Part shown: positions 1 to 8,611 of the stretch, in pieces
Layout of the letters: each line of letters begins with the position of its first letter
Position numbering within the stretch: the stretch's first letter is position 1
Source of the DNA: Enterococcus_E cecorum_C
GTDB taxonomy: Bacteria > Bacillota > Bacilli > Lactobacillales > Enterococcaceae
NCBI RefSeq assembly: GCF_052119425.1
Contig: NZ_JBQKFH010000002.1
Coordinates: 36,459 to 100,458 of the forward strand
Length of the DNA stretch: 64,000 nucleotides
Reading direction: 5' to 3'
Position numbers and translations under genes: made by a program
The notes under the pieces: model-generated
Seen by the model: only the letters and a program-made list of their open reading frames with translations
The model's database searches: none
What the model was told of the DNA's origin: nothing

Positions 1-882
1 TGAAATCACATAAATATAAGTATTCAAAAGTGGATAACGAATATTTTTAATCATAGATAAAATCAAGGAAGCCAAGATTAATCCAAATCCAAAAGCTGAT
101 TCAGAAAAACTATAAGCTTGTGTTGGAAAATGAAGTTGGTGGATTTGAATATATGGAATTCCGACGCTAATAGAAGATAAGACGAAATTAATGGACATAC
201 CCATCACCATCGCAAACACCAATAAGCGATCCTTTTTGATATAATTTAATCCGGATAAAAACATCTTTAACAAAGAATCCTGTGACTCATCCACGTGACT
301 GTCGCTAACTTTGCGATAATGAAAATTCACCATCATTAAAATCATCGCTGCCAAAGTTTCACAAACAACTTCCAACAATACGATATTGGATAAGGAAATA
401 AGCACATAAATAATTCCACCAATAATTGGCGCAATAATTTGACTCACTGCTGAAACTAATTGTTCAAAACTTCTCACCTTTTGTAAATCGGCTTCATCCA
501 CCAAATGAATGGTCGCTGCTCCATAGGCGGTACTCAGAAAAATATCCGCTAGTCGTAATACAATCAATAACAAATAAGTGGAAATCAACACGGAAAAACC
601 ACTTTTTAACGAAAAAGCATAAAAGACGAGCATCAGAATACTCACAACTTGTGCAATAAAGATGATTTTCTTCTTTTCAAAACGATCGACCACTGCCCCG
701 GCAAATGGCAGTAAAACCAACGATACCACAGGACCAATTAACTGCGTCCCACCAAAAGCAAGGGCAGAATTGGTTTTGGATAAAATTTCTAACCCGATAA
801 CAAAAGATAAAACACTACTGCCTAAAGAACCAAAAATCAATGAAGTAATGATTTTAACAATCTGTTTGTTTCCTTCTTTCAT
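1..882 (-). CDS. MFS transporter, 3' end outside the window
   Basis: The reverse strand is open from an ATG at 882 to the window edge, giving 294 codons with no stop. The product is strongly hydrophobic, with repeated membrane helices. Between the second and third helices it carries a loop like the MFS signature (LPFAGAVVDRFEKKK, about residues 55-69). This is the pattern of drug or macrolide efflux proteins of the major facilitator superfamily. The start is supported by an AGGTG site upstream. An earlier ATG meets a stop after two codons. Substrate unknown. The C-terminal half lies outside the window. Confidence 0.75.
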   Translation of the reverse strand, partial: MKEGNKQIVKIITSLIFGSLGSSVLSFVIGLEILSKTNSALAFGGTQLIGPVVSLVLLPFAGAVVDRFEKKKIIFIAQVVSILMLVFYAFSLKSGFSVLISTYLLLIVLRLADIFLSTAYGAATIHLVDEADLQKVRSFEQLVSAVSQIIAPIIGGIIYVLISLSNIVLLEVVCETLAAMILMMVNFHYRKVSDSHVDESQDSLLKMFLSGLNYIKKDRLLVFAMVMGMSINFVLSSISVGIPYIQIHQLHFPTQAYSFSESAFGFGLILASLILSMIKNIRYPLLNTYIYVIS

Positions 883-951
883 TTCATCACACCTTTTTTT
901 AATTATTTTTTCATTCATTTTACCACAGGCAAATATCATGCACAACATAAA

Positions 952-990
952 AAAAGATACTCGCCTCCATGCAGGATTTGAGTATCTTTT
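952..990 (-). terminator. Rho-independent terminator of topB
   Basis: An 11-bp perfect inverted repeat (arms 952-962 and 980-990, core GATACTC/GAGTATC) is flanked by A and T runs. It lies just after the topB stop, so it should end the DUF1033-topB transcript before the MFS gene. Confidence 0.75.
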
Positions 991-993
991 GTA

Positions 994-3075
994 TTATTTA
1001 TCTTCAGCCATCATCGCTTTTAAGGCTAAAGCTAATGGACTTTCCATTTCTGTATTTTCTTGGCTGTATTTTTTCAATAGTCGTTTTTCTTCATGTTTGG
1101 TCATTTTTTGTTTTCGTTCAGCCTTGGTTTGCATTTTTTCGGTCGTGCCGTCATATTTACAACGATAATAAGTCCCGTTTTTCCCTTCGATGATTTCCAT
1201 TTTCTTATGACATTGTGGGCAACGATGATTGGATACTTTTGGCTCTTTTCGTCTTGAGTAATGACAGTCTTCATTCGTGCAGACCAAACGCTTGCCGTCT
1301 CGACCATTCTTTTCTTTTAAGAGCGAACCACATTCTGGGCAACGTTTTTGTGTAATTGAAAAATCTTGATAGCTTTGGTTACTTTGCTTAATCTCAGCCA
1401 CTAAACGCTTCGTATCTTGTTCGATTTGTTGGATGAATTGTTGACTCTTCATCTGACCTTTAGCGATTTTTTCAAGATTTTTCTCCCATTTTTCCGTCAA
1501 TTCAGGCGTGACTAATGAAGGATTCACCAGACCTAGTAGCTGTTTTCCCTTAGGAGTGACCGCTAAATAATTGGCTTTGCGTTCCATCAAGTCGCTTTTA
1601 ATCAACTTTTCAATCATTTCAGCACGCGTGGCCGGCGTACCTAAGCTATATTTTTCCATCTTCGCCAACAAAGTCCCCTCACTCAATGGCTTAGGCGGGG
1701 TGGTCAATTGTTTTTCAATGCTAAACTCACCCTTGATTTTTTGACCTTCTGTATAGTGCACAACCTTTGCTTTAGGTTCGTCACTTGTCCCTTTCCAACC
1801 TGGTTCAAGTACTTTTTTATTACTTGCAACAAAACGTTCAGAACCAAATGATAGTGTGATTTTTTGAACCTTTTCTTGATATTCAGGTAAGAACAACATC
1901 AAAAAGCGTGACACAATCATCTGATAAATGCGTTGTTCATCACTGGATAACTTAGCAAAATTTGCCCTTTGTTCAGTTGGAATCAAGGCATGGTGGTCAG
2001 AAACCAACGCATTATTAAAAACTTTTTTTAAGACAACTTTTGCCCCATTTTTAATAATCGTCTTGACTTGCGGATCAAAATCACTAATTGCTTGTAGGCG
2101 TTCCTTCATCGTATTTTGCATATCGGTGGTTAAATACTTACTATCAGTCCGCGGATAAGTGACGACTTTATGAATTTCATATAGACTTTGCACCAAAGAG
2201 AGCGTTTTTTTAGCAGAAAAGCCGTAACGTTGATTGGCCTCACGCTGGATTTCCGTTAAGTCATAAGGTAATGGCGCGGCTTGGCGTTTGACTTTTTCTT
2301 CAATTTTTTCCACGGTGCCTGCTGTTTGGCTCATCTGTTGAACTAATTGTTGGGCCGCTTCTCGTGTTTTGATAGCTTGCGGATTCTTTTGTTGATGAGT
2401 AAAGGTCAACTGATTATCGGCAAACTGAATTGTAAAATATTCTTGTGGGAGAAACTTTTCAATTTGCTTTTCTTGCTGTCTCACTAAGGCCAAGGTCGGT
2501 GTTTGTACACGTCCAGCACTTAGATTATCTTGATATTTCACAGTTAAAGCGCGGGTCACATTTAACCCCACCAACCAGTCCGCCTTTGCTCTAGAAATAG
2601 CTGACTCATATAAATTGTCATATTGACTGGCTGGTTTTAAATTGGCAAAACCTTGTTTAATGGCTTTGTCTGTTTGTGATGAAATCCATAGACGCTTCAC
2701 TGGTTTGTTAAATCTCACCCACTGCAAAATCCAACGGGCAACTAACTCTCCTTCACGTCCAGCATCGGTCGCAATCACGGCTTCTCCTACATCTTTTCGT
2801 TTGGCCAACGCTGCAATCGCCTTTAATTGATGACCAGTTTTTGGTAAAGGTTTGATACCTATTTGCTTTGGTAACATTGGCAGTGTCTCTAATTGCCATT
2901 GTTGCCATTCTTTGTTTAGATCTTCAGGCATTTTTAAGGTTAATAAATGTCCTAAAGCCCAAGTGACAATCACTTTGTCGCCTTCATAGTAATTTTTAGT
3001 TTTCTTCGTTGCTTTTAACACTCTACTCAGATCTTTGGCAACACTTGGTTTTTCCGCAATGATTAGCTGTTTCAT
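994..3075 (-). CDS. topB: DNA topoisomerase III
   Basis: Type IA topoisomerase of 693 residues that passes single DNA strands through a transient break, used in decatenation and recombination. The Toprim domain opens with the IIAEKPSVA motif (residues 5-13) and has the metal motif DAGREGE (104-110). The catalytic tyrosine is in TYPRTDS (Tyr307). The C-terminus has two CPxC-type zinc ribbons (CPECG...CTNEDC and CPQCH...C). The ATG at 3075 was chosen over a GTG 15 nt upstream because AAAGGAA stands at the right distance only for the ATG. The first codons overlap the end of the DUF1033 gene, so the two are probably translationally linked. Confidence 0.95.
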   Translation of the reverse strand: MKQLIIAEKPSVAKDLSRVLKATKKTKNYYEGDKVIVTWALGHLLTLKMPEDLNKEWQQWQLETLPMLPKQIGIKPLPKTGHQLKAIAALAKRKDVGEAVIATDAGREGELVARWILQWVRFNKPVKRLWISSQTDKAIKQGFANLKPASQYDNLYESAISRAKADWLVGLNVTRALTVKYQDNLSAGRVQTPTLALVRQQEKQIEKFLPQEYFTIQFADNQLTFTHQQKNPQAIKTREAAQQLVQQMSQTAGTVEKIEEKVKRQAAPLPYDLTEIQREANQRYGFSAKKTLSLVQSLYEIHKVVTYPRTDSKYLTTDMQNTMKERLQAISDFDPQVKTIIKNGAKVVLKKVFNNALVSDHHALIPTEQRANFAKLSSDEQRIYQMIVSRFLMLFLPEYQEKVQKITLSFGSERFVASNKKVLEPGWKGTSDEPKAKVVHYTEGQKIKGEFSIEKQLTTPPKPLSEGTLLAKMEKYSLGTPATRAEMIEKLIKSDLMERKANYLAVTPKGKQLLGLVNPSLVTPELTEKWEKNLEKIAKGQMKSQQFIQQIEQDTKRLVAEIKQSNQSYQDFSITQKRCPECGSLLKEKNGRDGKRLVCTNEDCHYSRRKEPKVSNHRCPQCHKKMEIIEGKNGTYYRCKYDGTTEKMQTKAERKQKMTKHEEKRLLKKYSQENTEMESPLALALKAMMAEDK

Positions 3076-3397
3076 ATAAATTCCTTTCACTGGTTATTGT
3101 GACGGGTTCAAAATCTTTTAATAAAGCGATGGAGTGATATTGCTGTAAATCATCCTCGCATTCCTCACAATAACGTAATTCTTCTTCATTCCAAAACGCA
3201 CAAAGATAATTTTCTTTTGCGCTGACACAGGAATATTTTATTTTATATTCGTGCCATAATAAGGTGTAAGCTGCGACGGCTTCCTCAAAAGTAGCAAAAT
3301 ATTGTTCTTCCACAATGTCTGCTTGCCAACCTTCAAAGAACCACCACACTTCATTATCACCATGCATACGAATTACTTGATACATCCTATTCACCAT
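3023..3397 (-). CDS. DUF1033 family protein
   Basis: Small cytoplasmic protein (124 residues) with the N-terminal pattern MYQVIRMHGDNEVWWFFEGW, typical of DUF1033 proteins of streptococci and enterococci. It has a Cys-rich patch (YCEECEDD) near residue 85. Function is unknown in the family. The start at 3397 has AGGAAA upstream; the next in-frame ATG (3385) would also be possible. The reading frame runs 53 nt into topB, which suggests the two are co-transcribed. Confidence 0.75.
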   Translation of the reverse strand: MVNRMYQVIRMHGDNEVWWFFEGWQADIVEEQYFATFEEAVAAYTLLWHEYKIKYSCVSAKENYLCAFWNEEELRYCEECEDDLQQYHSIALLKDFEPVTITSERNLYETANHCGKTKCCQRSE

Positions 3398-3593
3398 CTC
3401 TATTTTCCTAAATCTTTCGTAACAAATCAACAAAAACTTTTATAACAATTTTTAGTTTGTATTTTCTTTTGTTTCATTCGTTGTAAACTATATACTATTT
3501 TTCCTTGATAACTCTATAGTATTAAGCTTTGATTTATCTGGCAAATAATTTACTTGTGAAAAGGACAGTAAAGCAAATTTATAGTATCTCATT

Positions 3594-3640
3594 TATAAAA
3601 AAATACCGAACAGCCGCTAACAAACAACGACTATTCGGTA
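3594..3640 (-). terminator. Terminator downstream of mnmA and the repeat cluster
   Basis: Read on the minus strand, TACCGAA pairs with TTCGGTA. The stem extends inward (AGTCG with CGGCT, one G-T pair) to an 11-nt loop, followed by a run of seven T. The mnmA transcript would run through the repeat cluster and end here. Confidence 0.7.
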
Positions 3641-3670
3641 ATATACAGTCTAACTTTTGGTCATGCTGGT

Positions 3671-4104
3671 ACTTGTAGCTAATCGACCCTTCTCACAACC
3701 TTTTTTGACGGTGTTCGAAGGGTAGCTACATCGCATCTAAGCCGGCCTGCCTAGGAAAATCTTTAAACATAGTGGATTTTCCTGTCATTCCGGACAACCT
3801 TAGCTTTCTCGGTATCAATCAACTAAATACTCGAAAAATTCACCCTCCTGCTTAAGAAAATCTCCTTTCATCCGATTTTCTTAGCAGTAGGTAACACATG
3901 AATTTTCTCGTATTTGACCAAGTTGATTGATAACCTTTTACTTGTAGCTGAGCGACCCTTCTCACAACCTTTTTTGACGGCGTAAATCGACTAGCTACTT
4001 CGGCGTATAAGCCAGCCCGTCTGGGAAAGTCTTTACTTTTCGGACTTTCCCGACGTTCTGGACAAACTTATCCGCTCGTAGCTGACCGAGTCGATTTACG
4101 ACCT
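3671..4104. repeat. Cluster of three long imperfect hairpin repeats
   Basis: Element A (3671-3805) and element C (3940-4104) begin with the same 41-nt block (3671-3711 and 3940-3980, 39/41 identical), and each folds on itself. In A, TGTAGCT/AGCTACA and ACCCTTC/GAAGGGT form outer stems, and GGAAAATC/GATTTTCC the inner stem. In C, a perfect 12-bp outer stem joins 3981-3992 to 4089-4100, and GGGAAAGTC/GACTTTCCC is the inner stem. Between them, element B (3811-3935) is a hairpin with arms 3811-3824/3921-3935 and an apical core ctcctttcatccgattttct. The same core recurs at about 36.9 kb. The layout resembles the imperfect palindromic repeats described in enterococci (EFAR type), but identity with that family was not tested. 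Confidence 0.8.
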
Positions 4105-5226
4105 TTATATATACTGCATTTGTTTTTGGTCTTGGTAGGCTTGGTCGATGAGTCCGCCGCCTAGGCATTCTTCGCCGTCATAGAAGACGACTGCTTGTCC
4201 TGGGGTGATGGCACGGGCTTTTTCATCGAATAATACTTCAGCACGGTCCCCTTCTAATAAACGGACAGTAACCGGTACATCTTGTTGACGATATCTGAAT
4301 TTAGCGGTACAGCGAAATTCTTGTGGTTTTTCTTCATTCGTTGTGAAGTGAATTTGGCTTGCTGTTAAACGGTTCGCATACAATAATGGATGATGGAAAC
4401 CTTGATCCACAATTAAGGTATTGGTTGCAAGGTCTTTTCCTACTACAAACCATGGCTCTTGTGTTTTACCGCCCCCACCAATGCCTAAACCTTGGCGTTG
4501 ACCGATTGTATAATACATTAAACCATCATGCGTTCCTTTTTCTATTCCATCAGGAGTCATCATTTTCCCAGGTTGAGCAGGTAAATATTGACTCAAAAAT
4601 TGTTTAAAGTTCTTTTCGCCAATGAAGCAAACACCCGTTGAATCTTTTTTCTTGGCAGTTGCTAAACCAGCTTTTTCCGCGATTGCACGTACTTCTTTTT
4701 TCTCTAAATGACCAAGCGGGAACATAGTTTTAGACAATTGTTCTTGTGATAACTGACTTAAAAAGTAAGTTTGGTCTTTGTTATTATCAGTTCCTCTTAG
4801 CATATGCACAACACCATTTTCATCACGCTTCACTTGTGCATAATGACCCGTTGCGACATAATCCGCACCTAGTTGCATGGCATAGTCTAAAAAGGCTTTA
4901 AACTTAATTTCTTTGTTGCACATGACATCAGGATTTGGGGTACGACCCGCGCGATATTCGGCTAAGAAATATTCAAAAACACGGTCCCAATATTCTTTTT
5001 CAAAATTCACTGAATAATAGGGAATCCCAATTTGTGAAGCGACTGCCGCAACATCTTTATAATCTTCTGTTGCCGTACAGACACCATTTTCATCGGTATC
5101 ATCCCAGTTTTTCATGAAGATTCCGATGACATCATAGCCCTGTTCTTTTAATAAAAGGGCAGTAACCGACGAGTCAACCCCGCCACTCATACCTACAACA
5201 ACACGAATTTTGCTGTTGTCTTGCAT
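4105..5226 (-). CDS. mnmA: tRNA 2-thiouridylase MnmA
   Basis: Cytoplasmic enzyme (373 residues) that activates the wobble uridine of tRNA-Lys, -Glu and -Gln with ATP and inserts sulfur at position 2. The PP-loop SGGVDS is at residues 14-19. The two catalytic cysteines are Cys103 (in NPDVMCNKE) and Cys200 (in GVCFIGE). Length is normal. A GGTGAT site precedes the ATG, and a TATAAT-like -10 box lies at 5302-5307. Just upstream lie DUF1831 and a YrvO-like cysteine desulfurase, the expected sulfur donor. Downstream are the hairpin repeats. Confidence 0.97.
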   Translation of the reverse strand: MQDNSKIRVVVGMSGGVDSSVTALLLKEQGYDVIGIFMKNWDDTDENGVCTATEDYKDVAAVASQIGIPYYSVNFEKEYWDRVFEYFLAEYRAGRTPNPDVMCNKEIKFKAFLDYAMQLGADYVATGHYAQVKRDENGVVHMLRGTDNNKDQTYFLSQLSQEQLSKTMFPLGHLEKKEVRAIAEKAGLATAKKKDSTGVCFIGEKNFKQFLSQYLPAQPGKMMTPDGIEKGTHDGLMYYTIGQRQGLGIGGGGKTQEPWFVVGKDLATNTLIVDQGFHHPLLYANRLTASQIHFTTNEEKPQEFRCTAKFRYRQQDVPVTVRLLEGDRAEVLFDEKARAITPGQAVVFYDGEECLGGGLIDQAYQDQKQMQYI

Positions 5227-5301
5227 AAAAAATCACCATCATTTCTTTATAGATTCTGAAATCTACTACGATTGAAGGTCGCATTATTTTCAGTAAACTT
5301 C

Positions 5302-5307
5302 ATTATA
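5302..5307 (-). promoter_or_regulatory. Probable -10 box of the mnmA promoter
   Basis: TATAAT on the minus strand, 75 nt before the mnmA ATG. No convincing -35 hexamer was found at the expected distance, so this is a weak call. Confidence 0.4.
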
Positions 5308-5368
5308 GCGCAAATTTCCCCAACATGCACGAAAAAAATCGCAGTACCAAGACTACGATTTTCTTACC

Positions 5369-5710
5369 TTATGCTTTTTCTAATAAACCACGATCGATAA
5401 ATCCATCCATCAAGAAATAGAATTTATCCTGCAACATTTTATGCTGTTCGCTCTTGAAAATATTGACTGCTTTTAGACCTGTCGCATTGGTAATCGACAT
5501 TTTTAAAGTTTGTAAGTCTTTAGAAACAGTTATTTTTAATTTAAAGCCTTCCTTACTTTGAGGCGTTGCTTCTAATGAACGAATCAGTTGGAAGTTGCCT
5601 CCATTTGTTTCAACAAAACCATTATCACGCAAGGTATAACGTTTTGCATTTGGGTTCATTTGGTATTTGACAGCTGAACCTAGAACTGTTGCTGTTTTTT
5701 CAAAAGCCAT
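5369..5710 (-). CDS. DUF1831 family protein
   Basis: Cytoplasmic protein of 113 residues matching the DUF1831 family of Lactobacillales (MAFEKTATVLGSAVKYQMNPNAKRYTLRDNGF at the N-terminus, beta-rich middle, helical C-terminus). No catalytic motif is visible. It stands between the cysteine desulfurase and mnmA. That arrangement suggests a part in tRNA thiolation or sulfur relay; this is inference from position only. Confidence 0.75.
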   Translation of the reverse strand: MAFEKTATVLGSAVKYQMNPNAKRYTLRDNGFVETNGGNFQLIRSLEATPQSKEGFKLKITVSKDLQTLKMSITNATGLKAVNIFKSEQHKMLQDKFYFLMDGFIDRGLLEKA

Positions 5711-5796
5711 AAATCTAGCCTCTTTTCATGTTTTTCTTTATTTTATCACAGCTTTTGTCATCTGAAAACCTTTGCCTAGATTTAAGAAAACAAATT

Positions 5797-6933
5797 TTAC
5801 GCTTGTTGAAATTTACGCACGACTTGTCCTAATTGTTGGGCTAGTTGCGCTACTTCATCTAAAGTATTGCCCAGGCCAAAACTTACACGAATGGCGGTAT
5901 GAATTTTTTCATCCTTTTTTCCATACATCGCTTCTAATACATGGGAAGGGTTAACATTCCCCGCTGTACATGCCGAACCAGTTGAAATGGCCATGTTTGC
6001 TAAATCTAGATGCATCAAAAGCATTTGATTATTCACTTGATCAAAGGAAAGATTCCATACCTGTGGCAATTTATTTGCTTCATCGCCGTTCACTTGATAC
6101 CGAACCTGTTGTTGGGATAACACGTCTAGAAAATGCTGACTTAACGCTTGCATCTGTGCTTGTTCTTCAGCTAAATGTTCATGGTGAAATTGCGCCACTT
6201 CAGCCATCGCACAAATCGCGGGTAAATTTTCCGTTCCAGCCCGACGCTTTTCTTCTTGCTCACCACCATGTGTAATTGGCTGTAATTTGACGTTATCTTT
6301 TTTATAAAGAAAACCAATTCCTTTAGGCCCATTGATTTTATGAGCCGAAATACTTAATAAATCTATGCCTAATTCTTCTGGAAAAATCGCCACTTTCCCA
6401 TAAGCTTGTACCGCATCTGTATGAAAAATAGCGGGATGGTCTGTTAAGATTTCACCAATTTGGGCAATCGGTAATAAATTGCCCGTTTCATTATTCGCAA
6501 ACATGATGGATACTAAAATCGTGTCTTCTCGTAGCGCTTGTTTAAAGTCAGCTAGCGAAATTTGTCCGTTAGCATCCACTGGTAAGTAGGTCACTTCAAA
6601 GCCTTGTTTTTCTAAGTAATGTAAAGTTTCCATAACTGCTGGATGCTCTATGCTTGTAGAGATGATGTGACGTCCTTTCGCTTGATTGGCAAAAGCGGCG
6701 CCGATAATGGCATAGTTATCGCCTTCTGTTCCCCCACTGGTAAAAATAATTTCATGAGGTTTAACCTTTAAAGTTTTAGCAATGACTTGGCGTGCCTTTT
6801 CTAAATATTCATGAGCTTTGCGACCATATTGATGAATGCTAGATGGATTACCAAACACCTCATTCATGATAGCAGTCATTTTTTCAATGGCCACTGGATG
6901 CATAGGCGATGTTGCTGCATGGTCAAAATACAT
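5797..6933 (-). CDS. Cysteine desulfurase, YrvO/NifS-like
   Basis: PLP enzyme (378 residues) that takes sulfur from cysteine as a persulfide. The N-terminus MYFDHAATSPM is typical of the family. PLP lysine is Lys199 in SAHKINGPKG and the active cysteine is Cys322 in STGSACTAGNVNPSHV. The start at 6933 follows AAAGGAAG; a longer reading to 6966 lacks such a site. Position two genes upstream of mnmA matches Bacillus yrvO-mnmA, so the main job is probably delivering sulfur to MnmA rather than Fe-S assembly. DUF1831 lies between. Confidence 0.88.
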   Translation of the reverse strand: MYFDHAATSPMHPVAIEKMTAIMNEVFGNPSSIHQYGRKAHEYLEKARQVIAKTLKVKPHEIIFTSGGTEGDNYAIIGAAFANQAKGRHIISTSIEHPAVMETLHYLEKQGFEVTYLPVDANGQISLADFKQALREDTILVSIMFANNETGNLLPIAQIGEILTDHPAIFHTDAVQAYGKVAIFPEELGIDLLSISAHKINGPKGIGFLYKKDNVKLQPITHGGEQEEKRRAGTENLPAICAMAEVAQFHHEHLAEEQAQMQALSQHFLDVLSQQQVRYQVNGDEANKLPQVWNLSFDQVNNQMLLMHLDLANMAISTGSACTAGNVNPSHVLEAMYGKKDEKIHTAIRVSFGLGNTLDEVAQLAQQLGQVVRKFQQA

Positions 6934-7020
6934 AAAATCTACTTCCTTTACTAACAAATAAGCCAAATCAGCTTACTAAACTTCGCAATTTCTGTCAAGT
7001 AAACTCATTTGGCTAAACGT

Positions 7021-7989
7021 TTATTTTTGATCTTCAATAGATAGGCGGAATAAAGGACTCATTGGGGTATTTTCTTGGATACGTTTCATCGCTTCTCCCA
7101 TTAAATCCGCACAAGTAATATAATGAAGGACATTTGGCTTGCGACTATCATCAATCAGACATGAATCAGTCACACAAATAGATTGAATTGGTGCTGCATC
7201 TAAATCAGCTTTAGCCCCTTCACATAATAAAGCATGAGAAGCACAAGCATAAATTTCAGTAGCGCCTTGCTCAGTTAGCAGTTTACTTGCTTTGACAAAG
7301 GTTTGACCAGTATTTAAAATGTCATCCACCATAATACATTTCTTTCCTTTGACATCCCCAATCACATAGCCACCTGCTTCATATTCATCGGATTGATCCA
7401 CAATGGCTAAAGTAGAACCTAGATATTCTGCTAAACTACGTGCACGCTGTACCCCACTATTTTTTGGTGAAACAACCACATAGTCATCACCAGACATTCC
7501 TTGATTGAGATAATACTGAGCAAACAATGGAATCGTGAATAAATTATCCACTGGAATATCAAAGAAACCTTGTACTTGTACTGTGTGCAAATCTAATGTT
7601 AGAACACGCGTTGCCCCTGCTTTGGTTAACATATTGGCAATCAATTTTGCAGTAATTGGTTCGTGTGGACGCGCGGTACGATCTTGACGCGCATAAGCAT
7701 AATAAGGTAAGACGACATTGATTGATTTCGCACTCGCCCGTTTCATTGCATCAATCATAATTAAAAGTTCCCAGTAGTAATCATTCACTGGTTGATTGGT
7801 CGATTGGATTAAGTAAGTATCCACCCCACGGACACTTTCTTCAATGTTAATCGCAATCTCCCCATCACTAAATTGTCGCACTACACATTTTCCTAATTCT
7901 TGTCCAAAGGCTTTAGCAATTTTTTCTGCTAAAGGTTGATTCCCGTTGAGACTAAAAATTTTGACATTGTCTGTTGCAGTATTCGCCAC
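7021..7989 (-). CDS. PRPP synthetase-like paralogue with altered catalytic loop
   Basis: Class I ribose-phosphate pyrophosphokinase family, 322 residues. The ATP-binding region YAYARQDRTARPHEPITAK, the LDLHTVQVQGFF segment and the PRPP loop VDDILNTGQT are present. The flexible catalytic loop is altered: where Bacillus Prs has DKRRPRPNVAEV, this protein reads DQSDEYEAGG and lacks the basic residues. The SPDHGG motif is replaced by SPKNSG. It is therefore a divergent second Prs, perhaps weakly active or regulatory. The GTG at 7989 was chosen because GGAGG lies 8 nt upstream; a TTG at 8004 would place the Shine-Dalgarno inside the gene. Confidence 0.85.
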   Translation of the reverse strand: MANTATDNVKIFSLNGNQPLAEKIAKAFGQELGKCVVRQFSDGEIAINIEESVRGVDTYLIQSTNQPVNDYYWELLIMIDAMKRASAKSINVVLPYYAYARQDRTARPHEPITAKLIANMLTKAGATRVLTLDLHTVQVQGFFDIPVDNLFTIPLFAQYYLNQGMSGDDYVVVSPKNSGVQRARSLAEYLGSTLAIVDQSDEYEAGGYVIGDVKGKKCIMVDDILNTGQTFVKASKLLTEQGATEIYACASHALLCEGAKADLDAAPIQSICVTDSCLIDDSRKPNVLHYITCADLMGEAMKRIQENTPMSPLFRLSIEDQK

Positions 7990-8021
7990 CGTTTCATCCT
8001 CCAAAAATGTTTTTTTCTTTT

Positions 8022-8027
8022 ATTGTA
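8022..8027 (-). promoter_or_regulatory. Extended -10 promoter element of the prs paralogue
   Basis: Minus-strand TGATACAAT (extended -10, TACAAT at 8022-8027) with a weak TTTCAA about 18 nt upstream. The short leader would carry the GGAGG site. Confidence 0.45.
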
Positions 8028-8077
8028 TCATATCTTGAGGTGATTTTGAAAATTTTCTTGTGTTTTCATAAAAATAA

Positions 8078-8611
8078 TTATCGCTTCATCGAAACTGTGC
8101 TATTGACCCACTTTGCCGGAATGATTTTAGCCGGATTACCCCAAACATCATGCACCAGCAAATCATAGCTGCCATCTTCATTTTGTAGATACCCGTAGCA
8201 AACAACCCAGTGATTCCCATAGCTACTCCCTCTTTTCTTAGATAAACCTACAATCAATGGAAGACCGGCATCAATGCGTTTTTTAATACGTGTCAGACAA
8301 ACCATGGTAGTACTATGGGCACGATAAGGCATCTGGTAACGCCTAAAAAATCGATTCAACCCCATCGACAACTCAATCGGTAAGGTAGGAAAGCCAAATG
8401 GTTGCACCAATAGTTTTAATATTTCGACCAAGCTTGCTTGACATTGCTGGGTATTTTCCTGTAAAAAATCAGGCAAAATAGCTGGCGTAAAATGTTTTTG
8501 AAAATAGCTTAATAAAACCGCACAACAATACGTCCCACAGTAATTACCTTGCGTATTTTCTAAGTCAGCGAGTTGCTCAAAAGTTTGTTTATCTAAAATT
8601 TTTGCTTTCAT
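8078..8611 (-). CDS. Papain/C39-like cysteine protease-fold protein
   Basis: Protein of 177 residues without a signal peptide or membrane segment. It has the layout of a C39-like cysteine peptidase: Cys in GNYCGTYCCAV (about residues 23-33), His in GNHWVVCYGYL, and Asp in LLVHDVWGNP. Substrate is unknown. Its ATG directly follows the stop of the pncA-like gene without spacing, so it is the last gene of the nudF operon. A vitamin or peptide processing role cannot be told from sequence. Confidence 0.55.
   Translation of the reverse strand: MKAKILDKQTFEQLADLENTQGNYCGTYCCAVLLSYFQKHFTPAILPDFLQENTQQCQASLVEILKLLVQPFGFPTLPIELSMGLNRFFRRYQMPYRAHSTTMVCLTRIKKRIDAGLPLIVGLSKKRGSSYGNHWVVCYGYLQNEDGSYDLLVHDVWGNPAKIIPAKWVNSTVSMKR

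Noticed and set aside
662..1168. Open frame of 168 codons on the plus strand
   Set aside because: It overlaps the MFS gene, the terminator and the topB end in antisense; there is no ribosome-binding site and the composition is not protein-like.
3671..4104. tRNA or CRISPR-like array
   Set aside because: No cloverleaf or regular spacers; the repeats are palindromic and of unequal length.
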